This document shows, one piece after another, positions 1 through 11,119 of a stretch of 64,000 nucleotides of DNA. Position numbers and translations under genes: made by a program. Numbering within the stretch: the first letter of the stretch is position 1; the number at the start of each line of letters is the position of its first letter. The notes under the pieces were generated by a model. It saw nothing but the letters and a program-made list of their open reading frames with translations. It was not told where the DNA came from and did no database searches. This stretch comes from Castor canadensis (taxonomy: Eukaryota; Chordata; Mammalia; Rodentia; Castoridae): contig NC_133394.1 in the NCBI RefSeq assembly GCF_047511655.1, forward strand, positions 54,220,501 to 54,284,500, in the 5' to 3' direction.

Positions 1-114
1 GAACTTCAAATGTCCCCTTGGTGAAAAAATTCTTTATGATTATAGTCTCTGAACCAGAGCTTAATGCCATTGTGCATGTAAATACCAAAAATATATGCTA
101 TTTTTATTTATGTG

Positions 115-246
115 TATACATATATATGTTTTTGGTGGTATATATTATATTATTACATATGCATATGTTACATATAGAACATTATATACACTAGAAAATT
201 ATGTATACTCTAGAAAATGTATACATATGTATATATATTATATATA
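115..246. repeat. AT-rich low-complexity tract
   Basis: Irregular runs of TATATA, TATGTA and ATATAC occupy this interval, directly upstream of the poly-T start of a minus-strand SINE. The 72-codon open frame here has simple-repeat composition and continues into SINE sequence, so it is not a gene. Confidence 0.7.
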
Positions 247-247
247 C

Positions 248-456
248 TTTTTTTTGGTACTGGAGTTTGAACTCAGGGCCTTGCACTTGCTGGGCAGGTG
301 CTCTAACACTTGAGCCACATTTCTAGACCTTTTTTGTTTTAGTTATTTTTCTAATAGGGTCTCATGTTTCTTGCCTGGGCTGGCCCCAACAGTGATCCTT
401 CTATCTCTGCCTCCCAAGTAGCTGGGATTACAGACATGAGCAACCACCCCCAGCTA
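248..456 (-). mobile_element. Composite SINE (ID-like tail plus 7SL-like head)
   Basis: Read on the minus strand, the element runs from a B1/7SL-like head (complement of 'cccaagtagctgggattaca' near 413-432) to an ID-like tRNA part, with B-box complement 'gtttgaactc' near 264 and A-box region 'cacttgagcca'. It ends in an A-tail seen here as poly-T at 248-255. The head-tail order matches several other copies in the window, so this is one dimeric family. Such SINEs are transcribed by RNA polymerase III and mobilised by L1; this copy is diverged and presumably dead. Confidence 0.8.
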
Positions 457-462
457 AATACC

Positions 463-506
463 ATTTTTTTGGTGGGACTGGGGTTTTTGAACTCAGGGCT
501 TTACTC
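463..506 (-). mobile_element. ID-like SINE fragment
   Basis: A poly-T, then 'ggtgggactggggtttttga' and 'actcagggct' match the 3' half of the ID-like SINE on the minus strand. The remainder is missing. It sits just after the composite SINE, so it is a second truncated insertion rather than part of the same copy. Confidence 0.6.
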
Positions 507-2959
507 AGATATTTTTTGCACAGTTTTAGCATACTCTGATTTTTCAGGAATGCAACTGCTAAGTAAAGGGAAATTTTCTCTTTTCTTTGTTTGGAAATTA
601 ACAAAGAGTCATTCACCATTTTAGAAAGTCACACAGGAAGCCTGAGGAGACTCACAAATGTGAGTCCGAAAGGGCATCTGGACTCTTCCTGTCTTACCTA
701 TTGTCAGACCCAACCTGCACCAGGCATAGGGACTTCAGGAGCTTTGTGTCTTCCTCTGATCCTTGTTTCCTGACTTCAGTACATCAGAGAAGGAAGCCAG
801 ACATGGAAATAGCAAGTATGAAAAGCAGAAGGAAGAGGACATTCCTTCTTCCTCACTGAAACTTCCCAGAAAAAATGATTCTAGGAGGTTAGTACATTGA
901 ATATAAAAATATAAGATTGAAGTTTTATATTGGGCAGGAGTAGAAATTTTTAAAGCCTGAAAACAAGTGCTAAGTATTGCAAAGGCATAACTGAAAACTA
1001 TGTATGTCTGAAAACAGAGATGTATAAGGACCATTATCAGAGACAAATACAGTCAATTCCTTATTATTCTCCCCTCAAGAAAAACTTATTCAATTAACCA
1101 GTTGCATGGGGGATCTAAACGCTGTCATTACTTACCTCATTTAGGGTCACAATGCTGTAAGCCTGGCAGATGCTGTAAGCCAGGTTCTTGGGCCACATGT
1201 GTGAGGCACTCTAGGTTCCAGGTGAGAATGTGTAAAATGTCTTCTAACCTCTCTTACACATTGTGCAGAGGGAGGTTCTCTAAAGTTGATGAAAAATGGG
1301 ATTTTCAGGGACTTTCAACTTGATAAACATGTAAGGCAACAAGACTTGGGGAAGGGTTGAATAAAACTAGAGTAGAGGAAAGAAGATTCCTTTAGAAATC
1401 CTTTCAAACCCAGGGAATTCTGGGTATTTAGACAAATACTCCATGTTGCTAGCTCTGTCCTTGGAAGACCAAGAGAAGAATAAGATGAAATCAGGAGAAT
1501 CAGCAATCAACAGCCTAGGGCTGTCTCCTTGCCCATACACCATAGAGCCCTCATCATTAGGGTTAATGTGAAAGTAGTGTATTGGGCCTCGAGCCTCGAG
1601 TCAGGCAGGATTATTTGTTTAGTATGTATTCTAGCCACCTACTTCTCAGGAAATTAATGTATTGGTGGGTGGCAGGATAAAGTTAAGATTTAGGAAAATT
1701 CTTTTTATAGATCACAACAACCATCTAACCTTAAAGTCCCTCATTCTGGTAGCATCGTTCTGTACTCTATAATAATTTCAAGTACTTTCTCACTTAGAGA
1801 AATTGGTTTCTGGGATTATTTCATTATGGGTATTAATAACGTATGCAAGTAATTACACAGCTCTTACTGGGTTTAAAGAAAACACAAAGGATCTCATTTT
1901 CTGAACCTTACAAAGAGTCCTACATTTTTTGCATACTTACTATCTAGCAAGTTTTTGTTCTATGCAACTTATAGTGTAGTTTCAGGAAATTTTATTTCTA
2001 ATGAGTATAAATTTGCTTAGTTTAGGAAGCAAGTTATATTTCCATAAGATAATTATCATTGCGTGAAGAACTAATTCCCAAGAGAGTTTATTTAGACTTG
2101 ACAATTGCCAAGGGTAGGATTGTGTTGATATTATATGTGTCCAAATTACTCTCTCCCTGTTTTTTGTGAAGGCTTGGATGCCCATTCTTTCCTTTGGGTA
2201 TCTGAGCCTGGGAAGTAATGTAGGACAAGTAGAAAAGGAATAACATTAACTAAACATGTACAGTCAGTCATGGTACTAAGTGTTGAATTGTGGAGGAGAA
2301 GTGTGTATTGAATTTTAGTCTTTTTCTAATGAGAACTCTGGGGAAAACTTTGTGGCTTTCCTTTTGTGACTAGATGTGGTCCTGAGCATTGATCTTTTAG
2401 ATAACTGATGGAACTGACCATACTCCCTTTTTTTGTTTTTGTTCCTTCTTTAAACCACAAAAATTAAAGCCAAAATTGAGTTGCCCAATTTACAAGTACC
2501 ATGGAATGCATTTGGAAGTTAGCCTCATTTCTGGCTCTGGTAAGCACGTCTACTTTCTTGTCTCTTTACATCATCTTCTGATTTAGGATATCTTGCTATC
2601 TTGCTTTTTATTTTGCTTTTCTCTGTATAAGGTACCTAAAAAAAAAAAGAAATATATACATAAAATTCTGATTTAATTTAATCTGTGAGACTGCCCTAAG
2701 AAGTCCTAAGTATTTTTATACACTAAAAGTCACAATAAGAAATAAACTTTACATTTCATTCTATTATACATGCACAGATAAACATGACTGAAACTAAATT
2801 TTCCCTTACTACCTATGAAATACTCTAATAATTTATATACCATTCTACATTTATTTTTAAAGGCTTATGAAGGTTTTGTTGCATAAAACTGTTTTGCCAT
2901 CTAGTAATGGAATATAACTAAGAGTTTGTAAAATACTACATCACAGTATAAGTTCTGTC
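507..2959. other. Unique sequence, no gene seen
   Basis: AT-rich single-copy-looking DNA. The open frames (up to 103 codons at 735-1046, minus) have no recognisable motif, composition or splice context. I saw no CpG island, RNA gene or repeat that I could name. Confidence 0.5.
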
Positions 2960-3062
2960 ATGGTAGAGATCATGTGTGCTTTGGTCTGACATTGTGTCCT
3001 AGTGCCTATAGCCATGCAAGTTCATAATAGCATTGAATACACTGTTGCTGTTTATTGAATAG
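2960..3062 (+). mobile_element. Possible L2 3'-end fragment
   Basis: The pattern 'attgtgtcctagtgcctata' near 2991-3010, then a short spacer and 'gctgtttattgaatag', resembles the conserved L2 LINE terminus (tgtgtcctagtgcctagcac ... caataaatgtttgttgaatg). It is heavily diverged, so the call is tentative. Confidence 0.35.
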
Positions 3063-3566
3063 TCTCTTTATACAGGCAAATTTAAGCTCTGATATGTTCT
3101 TAGAATAGTGCCTTGCAAACTACATTATGTAAAATTACATATTCAGCAATTGCAGACATTACTCAGGGACAGAAAGTCCAGTAGGCATGAAATTTATTCT
3201 GTTGTTCTAGAATAGTTCTAAGTCCCAAAGCGATGGAAATGGGTTACATGTATCCTCAATTTCTAGAGAAAACTGCAAGGTGTATCTCTATGGACTCACT
3301 CATAGGTGACTAAGTTGGTCCTTTGACTCTGTCCCAACATCTGCTTCCTGCCTTTATAAGAGAAGATTGAAGATCTTTTGAAAGAATTCTGTGAAAAATT
3401 GCATAGGACTGGAGAACTGTTAGCTTTTGTCTCCTTTACCTGTTTTAAGTCTATGAAGGACCTCCAAAGTATGAGTCATATAGACTCTGGAAATTTGTAG
3501 GCAGTTCAGCAAGTAGGTGAGGATGAAGTGCAATGCTTTCTATAATTATTTATTTATTTTATTTAC
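3063..3566. other. Unique sequence, nothing recognised
   Basis: Single-copy-looking DNA with no convincing coding, RNA or repeat signal. Confidence 0.4.
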
Positions 3567-3858
3567 AATGGTACCTGGAATTGAACTCAAGGCCTCACAA
3601 ATTGTTAGGCAAACACTCTCACTTGGCTACTTTGCCATCCCTTTTTGCTTTGGTAGTTTTGGAAATAGGGTCTTGCTTTATGTCTGGGCTGGTTTGGACC
3701 ATTGTCCTCCTCTTTGTACTTTCCCTCATAGCTGAGATGACAGGTGCATGTCACCAGCCATTGATTGAGATCGGGACTTGGGAACCTCAAATCACTATCC
3801 TCTTGATCTCCACCTCCCCAGTAGTTAGAATTACAGGCTTGAGCCACCATGCCTGGTG
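3567..3858 (-). mobile_element. Composite SINE, minus strand
   Basis: The ID-like part ('ggtacctggaattgaactca', start about 3570) is followed by the 7SL-like head reading 'ccccagtagttagaattaca' near 3816 and 'gccaccatgcctgg' at its 5' end. The overlapping open frames of 128, 81 and 72 codons are all SINE-derived; the last Ser-rich residues of the longest come from the adjoining trinucleotide repeat. Confidence 0.8.
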
Positions 3859-3863
3859 TATAA

Positions 3864-3908
3864 ACTTTATTATTATTATTATTAGTAGTAGTAGTAGTAG
3901 TAGTAGTA
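3864..3908. repeat. (TTA)n / (GTA)n compound microsatellite
   Basis: About six TTA/TAT units switch to about eight GTA units and abut the next SINE at its 3' end. This position fits growth from the A-tail of the following minus-strand SINE. Confidence 0.85.
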
Positions 3909-4096
3909 CTGAGGGTTAAACTCAGGGCCTCCTGCTTGTAAGGACTCTACCATTTGAGCATACTCCAAGGCTTTTTGCTTTTAGTTTATTTTTCAAATAG
4001 GGTCTGGATAACTTTGCCCAGCTATCCCCTGCTGGGGGCTCCTGCCTCTGCCTCCCCAGTAGCTGGGGTTAGAGGAAGGGGCCACCATGCCTGGTT
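3907..4096 (-). mobile_element. Second composite SINE, minus strand
   Basis: Same architecture as the previous copy: 'gtactgagggttaaactcag' at the ID-like end, then 'ccccagtagctggggtta' and 'gccaccatgcctggtt' at the head. The two copies lie in tandem in the same orientation, separated only by the microsatellite. Confidence 0.8.
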
Positions 4097-5799
4097 TAGT
4101 GGAACAGCTTTTGGAGGAACCCAGTAGATGTTCCCTATGGTTAGGAAATGGGAGCACAGAAACTGGTCGCAGTATAACCAGTTTTCACCAGTACTACAGC
4201 ACTTAGTGGGAAATTTATCACTCACATCAGTTCAATAGAAACCTTTCTCTATTCAAGGGTTCCTTGATCAGCTCATACACACATAATGAAACATAATCAA
4301 AAGTGATATCACATCATATTCCAAGGTGCATCCATACTAAAAAGGGAAGAAAATACACAAAAGTGATGCTTATTGAGGGTAATATTAGAGTTCTATCTCT
4401 ACCATAATAATATTTTGGTATTTGTCAAGCTAAACTGATAGCAGGAATTCAAGATTAATTAAGGTACACAATGCATAGTTTATATTTTCACCCCAGTGAT
4501 GTAGTTGACAGAAATCCACGCTTTAAAAGTAAATTAATCTTTCTTAACTTCAGTTTCCTGACTAGTAACATAATTCAAAGCAGGTGCTGCAAGAGTTTGT
4601 ATCATAATGTTTATCACAATGCCAATTATGTGGTACTTGCAAATTATAGTTGTATCTGAATTATCAGAGTAGCCTTGGTGCTGACTAGCTTTATTGTCTC
4701 TGTATCAGGATGACCTCAAACCCTGGCAACAGGAGAGAAAAATTGGGGGTTCTTTAAATCATAAGAGAACAATGAGTGAATTCACTGTATAAATGAAAAG
4801 ATGTGTTCATATGTACTGCAGGTATTAAAAGCAGCCGACAATAGTGAAACAAATGGAATTGACCTGCAGCTTCAACCCAACAAAATCAGTGTTTTCTTAT
4901 AGGTTCCAAATACATTTGATTGGTCAGGGACCCTAAGCTATTGTTAGAACAGAGAAAATAATTTTCCAACTGATAGAAATGGATAATCTTTGTAGAAATA
5001 AATCATCTGAAATAATAATCAGGAAATGATAATAGTAATGATATTTCTTAATAAATAATGTAATTGATAATGGGAGTGAGTAGGAGAAACTAGTTTTACA
5101 AGCTACTAAAAGTCATAAAAATAAAGAGTAACTATTAGACTCACAAAAGGAGACAAAGTTATGGAAATGATAGGGCAACACTAAAACACACTGTCTTCTC
5201 TGTTTTTTTAAAACTGGAGTTCAGCATGATAGCACACTCCTGTAGCCTTGCCTTACACAAATCACCAATATAAATTCTAATTCTATTTATGTAGCTTAAT
5301 ACTATTGTTAATAATGCACAGTAACAATCATTGCTATTAGGAAAAGTATGTAGCCTTCAAACCTCTGAGAGAGATCTGGTTGGTAACAATCAAACAACCA
5401 CTAGTATTGTTCCTCCTATCAAAGTTCATGTCCTTTGTCTTTCTCTTCTCTTCTTAGCAGAACAGTGCAAGGCTACTATCCTGGAGAAATGCCTCTACTC
5501 TGCAGGCCCATATTCCTTCCAACAGTGGAGATAAGGACCAATATTTTCCAAAGTAAGTCTGACAGAGAGAACCAGAAGACTTATTTGACTTTCCCTGGAA
5601 GCCATAGCCTCAAATAAAGCTTTTTTAATAGTTAGGCTTTTATTTTGATCTCATCTGTGCCTTTCTTCTAATGGTACTGATCTAGAGCTGGGTAAAGTAA
5701 AGGTTGCCACTTACTAGCTCTCCCAAAGAACAGTAATAGCCATTTCCCACACTTCAAGTTATTTTTGAATTACTTATATTATCTTATTCTTTCTCGTTT
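4097..5799. other. Unique sequence, no gene seen
   Basis: No supportable gene. A short stretch near 5215-5250 ('agcatgatagcacactcctg') faintly recalls a 7SL SINE head but is too short to call. Confidence 0.45.
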
Positions 5800-5895
5800 A
5801 CTTCAGTGACAAATGTTAATAGTCCCATTTTATAGAAGAGTATGTTGAAGCTGAAAGATTTTAAATAGTTGCTAAAGGTTATAAGTAGTCATGTA
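5800..5895 (-). mobile_element. MIR-like ancient SINE
   Basis: The run 'aatagtcccattttatagaa' followed by a gapped match to 'gaggctgagagattaagtagttgcccaaggt' is the reverse complement of the MIR core and tail. It is old and diverged. Confidence 0.5.
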
Positions 5896-5907
5896 AAAAA
5901 CAACAGG

Positions 5908-5980
5908 GAAGGCTGCAGTTGAAGCTCAGTGGAAGAGCACTTACCTAGCATGTGAGAGACTCCTACCTCAGCACCACTGT
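5908..5980 (+). mobile_element. ID-like tRNA-derived SINE
   Basis: The A-box-like 'gctcagtggaagagcactta' is followed by 'cctagcatgtgagagactcc' and a degenerate B box. The layout is that of an ID element (tRNA-Ala derived). No long A-tail remains, only a purine-rich stretch after it. Confidence 0.65.
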
Positions 5981-6308
5981 GGTGAGAGGGGAAGAAAAAG
6001 GAAAATTAAAAAGTGGATGAAACTAGAAATCATTATTACCAAATATCTGGAAGGAGGACAAATTTCATGCACTCATACTATAAGTTCTTGCCACTGTAAT
6101 AAGGTTCAAAATAATAAGCTTAGAAAAGGAAAAAGAAGATCCTATTTACAAATGACACTATTATCAAAAGCCAAAGGAATCTACAAAAATCTCAGAAGAA
6201 ATAAGTGAATTCATCAAAGTCATAAGATACAAGGTCACAACACAAAAATCAATCCCATCTTTATGCTAATGATGAACATGTAGAAACCAAAATTAAACGT
6301 GAGATTCC

Positions 6309-6376
6309 ACTTTCATTTTCTAAATGAAAGTAATTTAAGTATACAACTAAATGAAATACTTAGTTGTATACTTAAA
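6309..6376. repeat. Two adjacent perfect hairpins
   Basis: The first has a 10-bp stem with a 3-nt loop at 6309-6331 (arm 'actttcattt'). The second has a 17-bp stem with a 9-nt loop at 6334-6376 (left arm 'tttaagtatacaactaa', right arm its exact complement at 6360-6376). Both lie inside L1 copy A and are separated by two bases. Confidence 0.9.
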
Positions 6377-6446
6377 ACATTTCAGGACCTAAAATTTACA
6401 AAACACTTATAACAAATTAAACTAGCCCTAAATAAAAGAGCAGCTC

Positions 6447-6766
6447 CCTATATTAGCCAGGATTCTTCCAAGAAGCAAAAGAAATAGAATATGTATACAT
6501 GTAGAAGAGATGATTTTTGTAAGGAGTCGCTCACGAGATTGTGAAGACTTAGGGAGGCCAAAATCTGATAGGGAGGGTGGCAGGCTGAAGACTAGGGAAG
6601 AAATACTGGTTTAAGTCCAAAGGTCCCGCTGGAGAGCCAGGAAGAGCCAGTGTGCAAATTTCATGCAAAGGCAGTCTGCTAGAGAATTTCTTCTTACCCT
6701 GGGAGGTTGGATTTTTGTTTTATTTAGGCCTTCAGCTAATTAGATGAGACCTACCCACATTATGGA
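6447..6766 (-). mobile_element. Mammalian interspersed repeat, LTR-like, inserted in L1
   Basis: The sequence follows a familiar mammalian repeat: 'tattagccaggattcttcca' at the left, 'gctcacgagattgtgaagac' and 'aggccaaaatctgatagggagg' style text in the middle, and 'gagacctacccacattatgg' at the right. I know the pattern but cannot assign the family safely. L1 copy A reads on both sides, so this element inserted into it. Confidence 0.6.
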
Positions 6767-7338
6767 TCAAAATAAAGGATCTAGAAATAGATACACAGAT
6801 TCACACAAATTCAGTCAATTTTGACAAATGTACAAAAAAAGTGGCAGAAGGACAGCTGTTTCAACCAGTCATGTTGAAACAATAGGAAATCTATTAGCAA
6901 AAAATTGAAACTTAGCCTAAACCTAATACCTTATACACAAAGGGGACTATAGACTCATGTTTAAATGTAAAATTATAAAACATTTAGAAAAATTCTTAAG
7001 ATGTTTACTTCTTGAGCAAGACAAAGAGTTCTTAAAACCGACATCAAAAGCATAATGCACAAAAGCAAAAATTGATAAAATGAAGAGAAGTTTCATCAAA
7101 GAGGATCTACAGATAGCAACTAAGCACATTCAAAGATGCTCAACATTATTAGCCATCAGGGAAATACAAATTAAAACCAGAATGAGATATCCCTATGAAT
7201 CTATCACAGTGGTAAAATAAAAACTAGTGACAACACTAAATGCTAAAGAGGATGCAGGGAAGCATTACTGCTGGAAATATGAAGTGCTATGCAGTCACTC
7301 TGGAGAGAAGCTTGGCAGTTTCCAACAAAATTCTACGT

Positions 7339-8043
7339 GTTTCACACTCATTAAGTTGGCTATTATGGAAAACAAAACCTCCAGAAAATAACAAGTGTTA
7401 GAGGATGTGGAAAAATTGAAACTCATGTGCATTGCTGGTGGAAGTATAAAATAGAAAGCAGTAATGGAGTGTCCTCAAAAAATTAAACATAGAATTACTG
7501 AAGGCTACAGAAGTCCTCCTGTGGGTTTTATACTCAAAAGAATTGAAAACAGGGACCCAGGTACTTATATATTCATGTTCATAACAGTGTACTTACAACA
7601 ACCAAAAAGTGAATTTAACCCAGCTGTCCAACAGTGGGAAATAGATAAACAAAATTTGCTATACACATGCCGTGGAACATTATTCAGCTCTTGATATGAG
7701 TGAAATTCCGATTCATGGTATATGAATGAGTCTTGAATACATCATGCTGAATGAAAGAATTAAGACACAAAAGGACAAATAGTGTATGATTCTTCTATAG
7801 TCCCTAGAATAATCAAATTCCTAGGGGCTGAAAATGAAAGACTAGTTATCAGAACTGGAGAAAGGGAAAAATGGGGGACTGTTGCTTAATGGGTACAGTT
7901 TCAACTTGGGATGGTGAAAAGCTCAGGAGATGGGTAGTGGTGATGGCTGCACAGCAGTGTGAATGTGTTTACTACTCCTGAATTATGCATTAAAAATGGC
8001 CAAGATGGCAAACTTCAAATTATGTTTATTTTAACACACACAT
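7339..8043 (+). mobile_element. L1 LINE (copy B) nested in copy A
   Basis: From 7345 the ORF2 sequence repeats a segment already covered at about 7190-7335 ('gttggctattatggaaaaca', 'caagtgttagaggatgtgga'). It proceeds through the ORF2 C-terminus (7660-7770) into a 3' UTR ending near 8040 ('attttaacacacacatcaaa'). Copy A then picks up where it left off. Short A-rich matches at both junctions ('aacaaaa' / 'atcaaaac') may be the decayed target-site duplication. The frame is broken. Confidence 0.65.
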
Positions 8044-8404
8044 CAAAACAGAAACTAAGCATGCAATTACCATATGACCCAGCAACTTCATTCTTGCATA
8101 TTTCTATCAGGAAAATGATAACTGTGTTCAAACAAAAGCCTACGTAGAGATGTTCTTTGTCATTTTACTTACAATAACTCAAACCTGAAATTAGCTGAGA
8201 TGTCCTCCAATGGGTGGCTGTTTATAAACATGTACTACATACTTACAATTAAAATATTGCTGCTTAGTAGTTTTATGCAACTCTTGAAAGCATGATTCAA
8301 ATAATTCATGCCAATATAGAATGGTTTGTGGTGTGATTTTGTTAGTAAATTTGAATATAGGAGAATTAGAAATACACATATAACTGAGTTTTAAAAAAAG
8401 AAAA

Positions 8405-8760
8405 GAACAGGTGAAGCCAGGCAGTTCACATCTATCATCCTAGCTACTTGGGAGGCTGAGATTGGGAGGATTGAGGGTCCAGGTCAACCCTGCAAAAATG
8501 TTTGCCATACCCCATCTCAATGTAAAAAAGCTGGGCCTGGTGGCATGCACCTGTCATCCCAGTGACAGCGGGTAGCCTAAAACAGAAGAATTGTGGTCCA
8601 GTGTGGCCTGGGCAAGAAGCACGACCCTATCTCAAAAACAACCAGAGAAAAAAGAACTGGAGGCATGGCTCAAGTGGTAGAGCACCTGCCTCACAAGTAT
8701 AAAGCCCTGAGTTCGAGCCCCAGAACCACCAAAACCAAAACCAATCAAATGAACAAGCAA
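8405..8760 (+). mobile_element. Composite SINE, forward, near full length
   Basis: The 7SL-like head ('ctagctacttgggaggctga' at about 8440) is followed by a second head-like unit ('gctgggcctggtggcatgca' at about 8530). An ID-like tail follows, with A box 'ggctcaagtggtagagcacc' (8668-8687), B box 'gagttcgagcccc' and the CCACCAAAA end. It is the most complete forward copy in the window and contains an 86-codon chance frame. Confidence 0.85.
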
Positions 8761-8802
8761 AAAACCAGATGGACATATGTTGTGATGTCATTTATTTTTA
8801 TC

Positions 8803-9276
8803 TTTCTGTATTTTTTACATCTTTATTATTGTGGTACTAGGGATACAATGTGACATAAAAGTCCTTATATATCATAGTTGGATTCACACCCTCCATCATT
8901 CTCCTTTATTCTGCCTCAGCCCGTTCCTGGAAGTTTCATCAGGTCTCATTTTTCCATTTACATACATGTGTACACAATATTTCCACCATATTCACCCTCC
9001 TACACCCTTTCCTTATATCCTCCACCTCCCACTGGTACCAACCCCTAGACTGGACCTGTTTTGCCTTCCTGTTCTGCATTTTTATTTAAAAAATGACATT
9101 TTTGTTTGTTTAAGATAGCTATACAGGGCGTTTCATTGTGACATTTCCACATATATATGTATTATAACCTGAATTGGTTCATTCCCTCTATTTTTCTCCT
9201 TCCTACTTTAGTCTCCTTCTTATGGTGATTTCAACAGTTTTAAAAATTCTGTATTTATTCTTGTATAGGAAGTATG
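8803..9276 (-). mobile_element. L1 3' UTR, minus strand
   Basis: Read on the minus strand, the segment ends with a run like 'gtaccacaataataaagatg', upstream of which come pieces shared with the L1 3' ends at 20.6, 45.0 and 56.6 kb (for example 'agatagctatacagggcgtt' at about 9113, compare 'ggatagctatacagggcatt' at about 56770). It is an older copy than the one at 56.6 kb. Confidence 0.75.
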
Positions 9277-9413
9277 TCAACCATAAGATGCCCTGCTACT
9301 GATGAAGATTAAAAAATTTGGTATTTATAGACAGTGGAATTTTATTCAGCCATAAAGAAGAATGAAGTTTTGTCATTTGCAGGTAAATGAAAGGAACTGG
9401 AGATCATCACCTT
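9277..9413 (+). mobile_element. L1 ORF2 C-terminal piece, inverted relative to its 3' UTR
   Basis: The sequence 'tggaattttattcagccata' and 'ggaactggagatcatcacc' is the end of L1 ORF2 read on the plus strand, directly abutting a minus-strand L1 3' UTR. The arrangement is that of a 5'-inverted L1. Confidence 0.7.
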
Positions 9414-10301
9414 AACAGTCCTAGTTTATGTACACTTTTCCAGCATAGTTATTAGTAGTGTCTGCTTTCATTCTTAAATTTTTCCCAGCTTGGATGATAA
9501 ATTACGGTGTTCTATTTAACAGGTATCATTTGACCCAAGTGCTCTAGTCTTTCACTGCTTTCTTCTTCCAAGTCATCTGAAATGTCCTGTTCTGAGTTCA
9601 TTTTCAACCCTATATAGTTCCCTGACATTGAAGATATTTGCTTATGGTCTCCTTGAATTCTGTTTTATCAAGCTTGAGAAGAGCCTCAGGATGTCAGTCT
9701 TTCCTCTACTCCTCAACCTCTCCATACCCCACATAACCAGAGCGGCTAGGTGCTCTTTAGGACAGGTGGCAGGAACTTCAAACAGATGATGATGCTCCAT
9801 GAAGTCAAAGAACCTCCTGACTTAAATGTAGTCCTGAACAAACCATCTCTGTGTATTTCTGGAATCAGCTACTCACCAACTTACCTTCCTAACATTTTAC
9901 TAAGGTGGTGTGAGATGTCAGGTAATCATGGTATTTATTTGCACACTTTAGACAAAGGTAGTCTTTATAAATTTGTTGTTTGTTGAAGAAAGAGATGGTC
10001 CTAAGTGTTGGGTCCAAAAAAAGATACACTTTCAGCTGCACACACAACAGAAATGAGCACAGACATACTATGAATTTGTTGAGGTAATTGCAGAACAGTC
10101 TTGAGAACAACACCCTAATGAGACCAGAGAACTCCTGTTACTGACTTATACTGGTACCTCCTTCCTACACGAGCCAGATTCAGTTAATAGACTTGGCTGT
10201 TCATAACTTCCAAGCAAAGCAAAAGGTCTGTGTGCCTCTTCTCAGAGAGCAGTTATGTATCTATCTCAGGAGAGATTTGTAGGTTTTGTTTTTCAGTTGT
10301 T
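9414..10301. other. Unique sequence, nothing recognised
   Basis: Open frames of 74-78 codons occur on both strands but lack any family resemblance or splice context. Confidence 0.4.
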
Positions 10302-10362
10302 TCTCAGGACCTGGTGCTTGCTAGGTAAGCACTCTACCACTTGGGCCACACCCCCAGCCCTG
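10302..10362 (-). mobile_element. ID-like SINE fragment
   Basis: 'gcactctaccacttgggcca' and 'cacccccagccc' are the complement of the A-box region and head of an ID-like element; the tail half is poorly preserved. Confidence 0.65.
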
Positions 10363-11119
10363 TAGTATCTTTAAATTTTCTGTTAAGAGCCTTTCTTTGG
10401 CAGCTGAGTCCCAGATTGCTAGCTTACAAACCCCCCTTTGCCGTTGCCCCCTTTGAAGAAAGTCTTGATTAATGCAAAGAAAAAAACCCCAAAAGGGCTC
10501 TTAGAAATCATGTCTTTGGGGCATAGAAAGGGTATAGAAATCATGCCTTTTGTTTTTCAAGTTTGAATAATTTTACCTACAGGAAGAGGAACAGAACACA
10601 TGCTTGCAGCCATTACCTGTTTAGAATGATACTTTCACAGGAGATAAAAGGATAGTAAAACCATTTACTATCTGAAATTTCCATATTGGTGTGAGAAAAT
10701 GAATCAAATTATGCCATCCTTGACTTACAGGGAGAGAGATATAAAACTTTTGTACAAGCACTAAATATTGTGGAGTAATAAATGAGTGAATGTTGGTTCA
10801 AATGTCCTAGGCAAAATAATCTTCAAGTAAGGTCATCAGAAGTTATCTTATAATAGGTTTGATGCCTTTTTTATAAATATGAGAAAACTCAGATATATTT
10901 CCTTTTGTCTTGAAATGTTAGTAATAGGTCATTTTGTGTAGACCACAATCATATCATACTAAAGGAAAAGTAAATTTTAGGAAAAAGATCAAGTGTTAGC
11001 AAATTCATTTGTTAGAGTTATCTTTGGAAGTGTTCATCCAAAAAGTTATTTTGAAAATGGCATCACTTTTGCCTTTTTGCACCCATCCTGTTTCTCCTAG
11101 AATATATCCATTATTCTAT
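10363..11119. other. Unique sequence, nothing recognised
   Basis: AT-rich DNA without coding or repeat signals that I can name. Confidence 0.4.

Larger units (their letters stand above)
6005..8388 (+). mobile_element. L1 LINE (copy A), ORF2 3' portion, interrupted
   Basis: This is the 3' half of an ancient L1 in forward orientation. 6010-6440 corresponds to the reverse-transcriptase C-terminal region of ORF2 ('atacaaggtcacaacacaaa', 'tgatgaacatgtagaaacca'). The copy resumes at 6766 after an LTR-like insertion and runs to about 7338. A second L1 then intervenes, and copy A resumes near 8046 ('caattaccatatgacccagc') with ORF2 C-terminal sequence. The frame is broken by many stops and indels, so it encodes nothing functional. 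The junctions are read from colinearity with remembered L1 order, so boundaries are approximate. Confidence 0.75.

Noticed and set aside
3533-3919. 128-codon plus-strand frame ending in poly-Ser
   Set aside because: Made of antisense SINE sequence plus the GTA/TTA microsatellite.
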